A DNA stretch of 10,619 nucleotides, from the NCBI GenBank assembly GCA_004525685.1, contig SPBW01000067.1, positions 1 through 10,619 on the forward strand. Reading direction: 5' to 3'. A program made the position numbers and the translations under genes. Shown here piece after piece: positions 5,922 to 10,619 of the stretch (position 1 is the stretch's first letter; each line of letters opens with the position of its first letter). A model generated the notes under the pieces. That model saw only the letters and a program-made list of their open reading frames with translations. It was not told the origin of the DNA and searched no databases. The DNA comes from Candidatus Atribacteria bacterium. Its GTDB lineage: Bacteria; Bipolaricaulota; Bipolaricaulia; UBA7950; UBA9294.

Positions 5922-7184
5922 TCAAACACGCATCATCGTTGCTTCAGGTTCAGGCCCAACAGAAATGACCTCGATAGGCACCTTTACAACGCTCTCAATC
6001 AACTCAATGAATGCCATCAAGCTCTTCGGCAATTCGGCTTCGTCTCGGATCTGCGAAATCTTCTCGCTCCAACCAGCCACAGTTTCATACTCGGGCTCAC
6101 ATCGTTCCAGCACCTCAGCTGAGAGGGGGAACTTGTCTGTCGACTGACCATTCAATCGATAGGATTGGCAGACCTTAATCTCGTCAAATCCAGACAATAC
6201 ATCGAGCTTCGTGATCGCCAATCCGCTGCAACCATTCAGCGACGCAGCATATCGAAGCGCCACAAGATCGAGCCAGCCACACTCGCGGGGCCTGCCCGTG
6301 GTCACGCCGAATTCGCCGCCCGTCGTCCGCAGACGCTCTTCCAATGCGCCAGACACGATCGTAGGGAAGGGACCTGCGCCCACCCGCGTCATGTAGGCCT
6401 TGAACACACCCAGCCGACGGTCGACCTGAGGATTGGGTATGCCAATAGAATTGCCGAGTCCGGCAAACGTCGTCGATGACGAGGTGACAAACGGATACGA
6501 CCCGTGATCCACATCCAGCAGTGCGCCTTGAGCCCCCTCAAACATCACGTTCTTGCCTGCTGCCATGGCAAGGCCGATCGCCTCAGTGGCGTCACCAATG
6601 AACGGCAGCAATGGCTCGGCAGTCGTCAGTTGCTCTTCAAGCAACGAACGGGCATCAAGATTCTGAATCTCTGGCGCATCCGGCCAATCCCTCTTCAGGA
6701 AACTCAGCTTCAACTCAAGTCGCTGGAGTGCGACGTCTGGGTACAGCAAGTCGCCAACGCGGATTCCTAGCTTGGCCGTCTTGTCGCTGTATGTCGGGGC
6801 GATTCCCCGACGCGTCGTACCAAAATGCTTGCCACTTCCTTCAAGTTCTTCCAGCTGTCGATGGTAGGGCATGATGATGTGAGCATTCTCAGCAATGAGC
6901 AATTGGGGCTGCCATCCAAGATGCTCGGATAGCAAGGCCCATTCCTCTCGCAGCACTGCGAAGTTAATGACCATGCCGCTGCTTAGCACCGAAAGGGTGC
7001 CGGGATAGAATGCGCCGGCAGGAATGAGGTGAGTGCCGAATTTCACGCCTCGATCTATGACGGTATGCCCCGCGTTGGGGCCGCCATTGAAACGAACGAC
7101 CATGTCAGCCTCTTTGGCCAACAAGTGTGTAATCTTGCCCTTGCCTTCATCACCCCATTGCAGCCCCAAGATTGCAGTAGACAT
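5922..7184 (-). CDS. purA: Adenylosuccinate synthetase
   Basis: This encodes 420 residues, normal for bacterial PurA (about 420-430). The enzyme joins IMP and aspartate using GTP to form adenylosuccinate, the first committed step from IMP to AMP, in the cytoplasm. Visible motifs are Gln-Trp-Gly-Asp-Glu-Gly-Lys-Gly-Lys (9-17) with the catalytic Asp, Gly-Gly-Pro-Asn-Ala-Gly-His-Thr (34-41) with the catalytic His, Gly-Thr-Thr-Arg-Arg-Gly-Ile-Ala-Pro (122-130), Glu-Gly-Ala-Gln-Gly (216-220), Thr-Thr-Gly-Arg-Pro-Arg (295-300) and the guanine-binding Thr-Lys-Leu-Asp (325-328). The sequence ATGATG offers two starts (7187 or 7184). GGAGG lies 7 nt before the second, which I prefer. The start overlaps the ileS stop, implying translational coupling. 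Complete, with no odd features. Confidence 0.97.
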   Translation of the reverse strand: MSTAILGLQWGDEGKGKITHLLAKEADMVVRFNGGPNAGHTVIDRGVKFGTHLIPAGAFYPGTLSVLSSGMVINFAVLREEWALLSEHLGWQPQLLIAENAHIIMPYHRQLEELEGSGKHFGTTRRGIAPTYSDKTAKLGIRVGDLLYPDVALQRLELKLSFLKRDWPDAPEIQNLDARSLLEEQLTTAEPLLPFIGDATEAIGLAMAAGKNVMFEGAQGALLDVDHGSYPFVTSSSTTFAGLGNSIGIPNPQVDRRLGVFKAYMTRVGAGPFPTIVSGALEERLRTTGGEFGVTTGRPRECGWLDLVALRYAASLNGCSGLAITKLDVLSGFDEIKVCQSYRLNGQSTDKFPLSAEVLERCEPEYETVAGWSEKISQIRDEAELPKSLMAFIELIESVVKVPIEVISVGPEPEATMMRV

Positions 7185-10100
7185 CATTCCTCCTCCGTCG
7201 CGTTGCCCTTTGTTGTCCTGGTCAATGCGACGGTGATCGTCATCCCATCGAATTCGATCGTCTCTCTATACTCGCCCGGCGAGGAGGCCTTCTCTTCCAC
7301 GGATACTGCCAGAATCTCCTCAGCAATCTCGTCTCGATTCGCCCTAACAAGCGCCCCAAGCGCCCCATCTGCTTGATAGGTCATGGCGATTCGATCCGTT
7401 ACCTCGTACTCTGCATTCTTGCGCGCCATCTGGATGCGATGCGTCAATTCGCGCACGATCCCTTTGGTACGCAACCGATCATCTAGCGTCGTATCAAGCA
7501 GGACTCGATGGCCAGCTTCTTCAGATATCACCAAGTGTGCAGGCAACGTCTTCTCATAGATGATGTCCTCGGGTTCAAGTGTGACCGCAGCGCCATCCAA
7601 CTCGATAGAGAACGAGCCTGCCTCAGATCGCAGCCGCAAATCAGCGGCTTCTTGTTCCCGAATCCATGCGCCCGCCTTGCTGCCCAGCGGACCCAGCCGC
7701 GGTCCGAGTGTTCGGAAGTTGGGAACGGGGGTCTCCTCAGACAGTTCATCGAATGAAGAGAACGTCTCAACTGTCTCGACATTCAGCTCGATTCGAATGA
7801 GCGCAACCAACTCGTCAGTCATCGCATCCGCCGCATCTGTCTCCACCACAGCCCGTGACAACGGCTGTCGCACCTTGATCTGCGCCTGATTTCGTGCTTG
7901 GTGTCCCAAGGCAACAATCTGGCGGACGCGAACCATGTCTCGCTCCAGTTTCTCGTCGATCTGATCAGCCGAGGCTTCGGGATAGGCACACAAGTGAACC
8001 GACTCCTCACAATCGGAGGTTCGAAGCAATCGATACACGGCCTCAGTGACGAACGGGACAAAGGGAGCAAGCAGCTTGGAGATCTCGACAAGAACATCTC
8101 GTAGCGTTGCATACGCAGCGATCTTGTCGGGTCCCATGCCGCCTCTCCAGAAGCGCCGTCGAGACAACCGCACGTACCAATTCGATAGATCGGATATGAG
8201 CGCCTCGATGGCAGACGTCGATCCAATCACGTCATAGGCATCCAGTGAAGCTGTCACTGTCTGCGTCGTCGAAGCTAGCCGCGACAGGATCCACCGATCC
8301 AGCACAGACCGAGCGGTCTCGTCAGCGTGATGAATCTGGGGATCGAATCCGTCGATCGATGCATAGAGCGCAAAGAAGTCGTACGTATTGCGGATGGTGT
8401 CCAAGAACTTGTAGAGCGACTCACCCACGGCCGTCGTTGACAAGCGCTTGGACTTGACAGGCGCACTCTGAGAGAAGAATGACCATCGGATGGCATCAGC
8501 CCCGTACTGCTCAATGACCTGCCATGGGTCAAGAACATTGCCTTTGCTCTTGCTCATCTTCAAGCCTTCCTCATCCAGTCCGTGTCCCGTAACAACACAG
8601 TTGAGGAACGGAGGCTGACCGTGAATGATCGTGCTGGTCACCAGGAGGGTGTAGAACCATCCGCGTGTTTGGTCGATTCCCTCGGAGATGAAGTCTGCTG
8701 GGAAGTTGCGCTTGAAGCGATCCTGATTCTCAAATGGGTAGTGCCACTGGGCTATGTGCATACTGCCTGCGTCAAACCACGTGTCGATGACGTAGGCAAC
8801 TCGGCGTGCCGTTTCGCCGCAGTCGGGGCACTTGAGCTCCACACGATCGACGTAGGGCCGATGCAGTTCCACAGATCGTGCGAGCTGCGGATCCTTGGCA
8901 AGCTTGACAAGCTCCGCCCGAGAGCCAACACACGTAACCTTTCCACAGCCTTCGCACGTCCATAGGTTAAGCGGCGTTCCCCAGTAGCGGTCCCGGCTCA
9001 GAGCCCAATCTCTCACATTGGCTAGGAAGCTTCCCAGTCGCCCCTCTCCCACGTGAGCAGGAACCCAATTGATCTTGGCGTTGTTAGCGATGAGTTGCTC
9101 CTTCACCGCCGTCGATCTTACATACCAGGAGTCCATCGCGTAGTACAACAGTGGCGTATCGCAACGCCAGCAGAATGGGTACTCATGTTCGTGAGGGGTG
9201 GACCGGTAGAGACGTTGACTGTCCTTCAGATCTTCGATAATGCGAGCATCAGCATCCTTCACAAACTCGCCTTCTGCCAGGGGGAACATGTCGGTGAATC
9301 GCCCCATCAGATCAACTGGCTGAACAAAAGGCAGCCCCAATTCCTGACCGAGAAGATAGTCATCCTCGCCAAAAGCACACGCAATGTGTACTACGCCGGT
9401 TCCATCCTGCATATTGACAAAATCGGCAGCATAGATGCGATGGGCTTTGTCATCATCCGTCAGCTGGTACGGTGGCTCGTATTTCAGCCCGATCAACGCG
9501 CTGCCAGGGAATTCCCGAAGCACAACTTGATCTCCACGGAGCACCTTATCCGCCAACAGCTTGGCAACGATCACGCGCTCGTCCTGTTGCTGTACTTCTA
9601 CATAAAGCTCATCGGCTGAGACGGCTGCCGCAACATTCGCGGGCAGCGTCCATGGTGTTGTCGTCCATGTCAGCACAGACGTCTTCACGTTCGGATCCGC
9701 TTTGTAGGCGGAATCCGTATCATCTACGACAGGAAGCCGCAATGTGACGGTCAGATCCTCAACCGTCTTGTAGCCTTGAGCCACTTCATGAGAAGAGAGA
9801 CCCGTTCCGCAACGGGGGCAATAGGGCAATGTCTTGTGCCCCTGATAGAGCAAGTCGCGGTCGAACATGGACTTCAGTTCCCACCACAACGTCTCGATGT
9901 AGTTGTCGGTATAGGTAAGATAGGGATCATCCAGGTCGATCCAGAACCCCATTCTCATAATGATGCGTTCCCACTCACCCTGATACTTGCGGGTTGACTC
10001 CTTGCATTTTTCGACGAACTTCTCGACACCGTAGGATTCAATCTCAGGCTTGCTGTTGACACCGATCTCTTTCTCTACTTCGAGTTCAACAGGCAAGCCA

Positions 10101-10363
10101 TGGGTGTCCCATCCAGCTTTGCGCCCGACGTAGAATCCCTTCATCGTCTTGTAGCGTGGGAAGAGATCCTTGTACACCCGCGGCATCATATGCCCAAGAT
10201 GAGGCCAGCCATTGACTGTGGGAGGACCTTCGAAGAACACGAATCGAGGCGAGCCTTCTCGTATCGACAGGCTCTTGCCGAAGGTCTCGTTCTTCGACCA
10301 GAACTTGAGGACTTCGCCCTCCCTCTCGGCCGGGTTCCGGGTCAGTTTATCGTACCGTTTCAT
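7184..10363 (-). CDS. ileS: Isoleucyl-tRNA synthetase, type 2
   Basis: This encodes 1059 residues. The enzyme charges tRNA(Ile) with isoleucine and edits mischarged valine. Motifs in order: class I signature His-Leu-Gly-His (55-58), Gly-Trp-Asp-Thr-His-Gly-Leu-Pro-Val-Glu (84-93), CxxC pairs at 182/185 and 398/401, editing-domain Thr-Trp-Thr-Thr-Thr-Pro-Trp-Thr (232-239), Gly-Thr-Gly-Val-Val-His (321-326), Cys pairs at 470/473 and 512/515, Lys-Met-Ser-Lys-Ser (602-606), and an anticodon-binding region after about 690. The Gly-Trp-Asp-Thr-His-Gly-Leu-Pro form, the length and the lack of a C-terminal cysteine knuckle place it in the type 2 clade. ATG 10363 has AAGGAG 6 nt upstream. The longer in-frame TTG at 10420 has no such support. 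A promoter lies about 150 nt upstream, and the stop codon overlaps the purA start. Confidence 0.97.
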   Translation of the reverse strand: MKRYDKLTRNPAEREGEVLKFWSKNETFGKSLSIREGSPRFVFFEGPPTVNGWPHLGHMMPRVYKDLFPRYKTMKGFYVGRKAGWDTHGLPVELEVEKEIGVNSKPEIESYGVEKFVEKCKESTRKYQGEWERIIMRMGFWIDLDDPYLTYTDNYIETLWWELKSMFDRDLLYQGHKTLPYCPRCGTGLSSHEVAQGYKTVEDLTVTLRLPVVDDTDSAYKADPNVKTSVLTWTTTPWTLPANVAAAVSADELYVEVQQQDERVIVAKLLADKVLRGDQVVLREFPGSALIGLKYEPPYQLTDDDKAHRIYAADFVNMQDGTGVVHIACAFGEDDYLLGQELGLPFVQPVDLMGRFTDMFPLAEGEFVKDADARIIEDLKDSQRLYRSTPHEHEYPFCWRCDTPLLYYAMDSWYVRSTAVKEQLIANNAKINWVPAHVGEGRLGSFLANVRDWALSRDRYWGTPLNLWTCEGCGKVTCVGSRAELVKLAKDPQLARSVELHRPYVDRVELKCPDCGETARRVAYVIDTWFDAGSMHIAQWHYPFENQDRFKRNFPADFISEGIDQTRGWFYTLLVTSTIIHGQPPFLNCVVTGHGLDEEGLKMSKSKGNVLDPWQVIEQYGADAIRWSFFSQSAPVKSKRLSTTAVGESLYKFLDTIRNTYDFFALYASIDGFDPQIHHADETARSVLDRWILSRLASTTQTVTASLDAYDVIGSTSAIEALISDLSNWYVRLSRRRFWRGGMGPDKIAAYATLRDVLVEISKLLAPFVPFVTEAVYRLLRTSDCEESVHLCAYPEASADQIDEKLERDMVRVRQIVALGHQARNQAQIKVRQPLSRAVVETDAADAMTDELVALIRIELNVETVETFSSFDELSEETPVPNFRTLGPRLGPLGSKAGAWIREQEAADLRLRSEAGSFSIELDGAAVTLEPEDIIYEKTLPAHLVISEEAGHRVLLDTTLDDRLRTKGIVRELTHRIQMARKNAEYEVTDRIAMTYQADGALGALVRANRDEIAEEILAVSVEEKASSPGEYRETIEFDGMTITVALTRTTKGNATEEE

Positions 10364-10369
10364 CGCAAT

Positions 10370-10375
10370 CTCCTT
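10370..10375 (-). promoter_or_regulatory. Ribosome binding site of ileS
   Basis: The minus strand reads AAGGAG, with 6 nt to ATG 10363. It fixes the ileS start at Met-Lys-Arg-Tyr rather than the in-frame TTG 57 nt further upstream. Confidence 0.8.
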
Positions 10376-10438
10376 GCATCCAACACAGCAGACATTCTCA
10401 AATATCAACGTAGTCAACAAAGAAATGAAGGTTGGGCT

Positions 10439-10452
10439 GCCCCTAGAGGGGC
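10439..10452 (-). other. Short GC-rich hairpin in the ileS leader
   Basis: On the minus strand, GCCCC and GGGGC pair around a TCTA loop (5 bp). It sits about 75 nt before the ileS start, within the predicted leader. No T-run follows in the direction of transcription, so termination here is not supported. It may be a regulatory or protective leader structure, or chance. Confidence 0.4.
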
Positions 10453-10518
10453 TTGGTAATGTAGATGAGAAGTGGTCTATACAATGCTTTTCTTGCGTTC
10501 ATGATTGATTCACGCGCC

Positions 10519-10547
10519 ATCATAGCTACCCGAAAACGACAAGTCAA
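10519..10547 (-). promoter_or_regulatory. Sigma70-type promoter for ileS-purA
   Basis: On the minus strand, -35 TTGACT (10542-10547) and -10 TATGAT (10519-10524) are separated by 17 bp. The predicted transcription start near 10512 leaves a leader of about 150 nt before ileS. That leader contains no T-box sequence (TGGNACC-type core) and no other riboswitch I recognise. Confidence 0.82.
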
Positions 10548-10619
10548 GACCACATCCGGGTTCTTGCCCCTCAACGCCCCGGCGGTTTCTGTGACATGTG
10601 TCCATTCCTTCGGCCGGAC
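10548..10619. other. Right-edge stretch upstream of the ileS promoter, no gene recognised
   Basis: This 72-bp stretch has short GC-rich inverted sequences (for example GACA/TGTC around 10593-10602) but no clear terminator. Minus-strand reading frames entering from the edge, and a plus-strand frame from ATG 10596 leaving it (no Shine-Dalgarno), are too short to assess. Confidence 0.3.

Noticed and set aside
10443..10619. Minus-strand frame entering from the right edge, 58 codons to a TAG at 10445
   Set aside because: It overlaps a strong promoter, shows no recognisable protein features, and an open frame of this length is not rare by chance.
10596..10619. Plus-strand ATG at the right edge, possible divergent gene start
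   Set aside because: Only eight codons are visible and no Shine-Dalgarno precedes it.

Overview
The window is a bacterial chromosome segment in which every supported gene lies on the minus strand, so transcription runs from high to low coordinates. The right half is housekeeping: ileS (7184-10363), purA (5922-7184) and rplM (5400-5849). The left half holds three genes for predicted exported proteins, none with a recognised name: a 209-residue small protein (4472-5101), a 737-residue PKD protein (2107-4320), and a VWA-PKD-PKD protein that runs off the left edge (1-2062). No RNA gene, mobile element, CRISPR array or phage gene was found.

The organism cannot be fixed from this window. Base composition is balanced, the promoters are sigma70-like, and ribosome binding sites are good Shine-Dalgarno sequences. 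IleS belongs to the type 2 (archaeal/eukaryotic-like) clade. From memory, large exported proteins combining PKD domains with modules that pair an Ala-Ile-x-x-Trp helix with a Val-Pro-x-Thr turn are common in uncultivated thermophilic or anaerobic lineages such as Bipolaricaulota/Acetothermia. That placement is a low-confidence guess. L13, PurA and the promoters clearly indicate a bacterium.

The ileS promoter (TTGACT, 17-bp spacer, TATGAT) lies about 150 nt upstream of the gene, leaving a long leader with a small hairpin and no T-box sequence. The ileS stop codon overlaps the purA start, so the two are probably translationally coupled. A second, near-consensus promoter (TTGAAA, 17-bp spacer, TATAAT) sits in the purA-rplM gap and should drive rplM independently. 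A strong Rho-independent terminator ends this group 42 nt past rplM, and rpsI, the usual partner of rplM, is absent.

Beyond the terminator, the three exported-protein genes form a probable transcription unit with gaps of 151 and 44 nt. The two large proteins share a composite module: a beta-rich domain (Gly-Val/Leu-x-x-x-Glu-x-(Leu/Ile)-Pro-x-Gly-Trp) followed by a helical domain (Gln-x-x-x-Ala-Ile-x-x-Trp). Two full copies occur in the 737-residue protein, and a third begins at the C-terminal end of the visible VWA protein. This shared module is the most unusual content here and suggests a cell-surface or envelope assembly of related parts. Its function is unknown.
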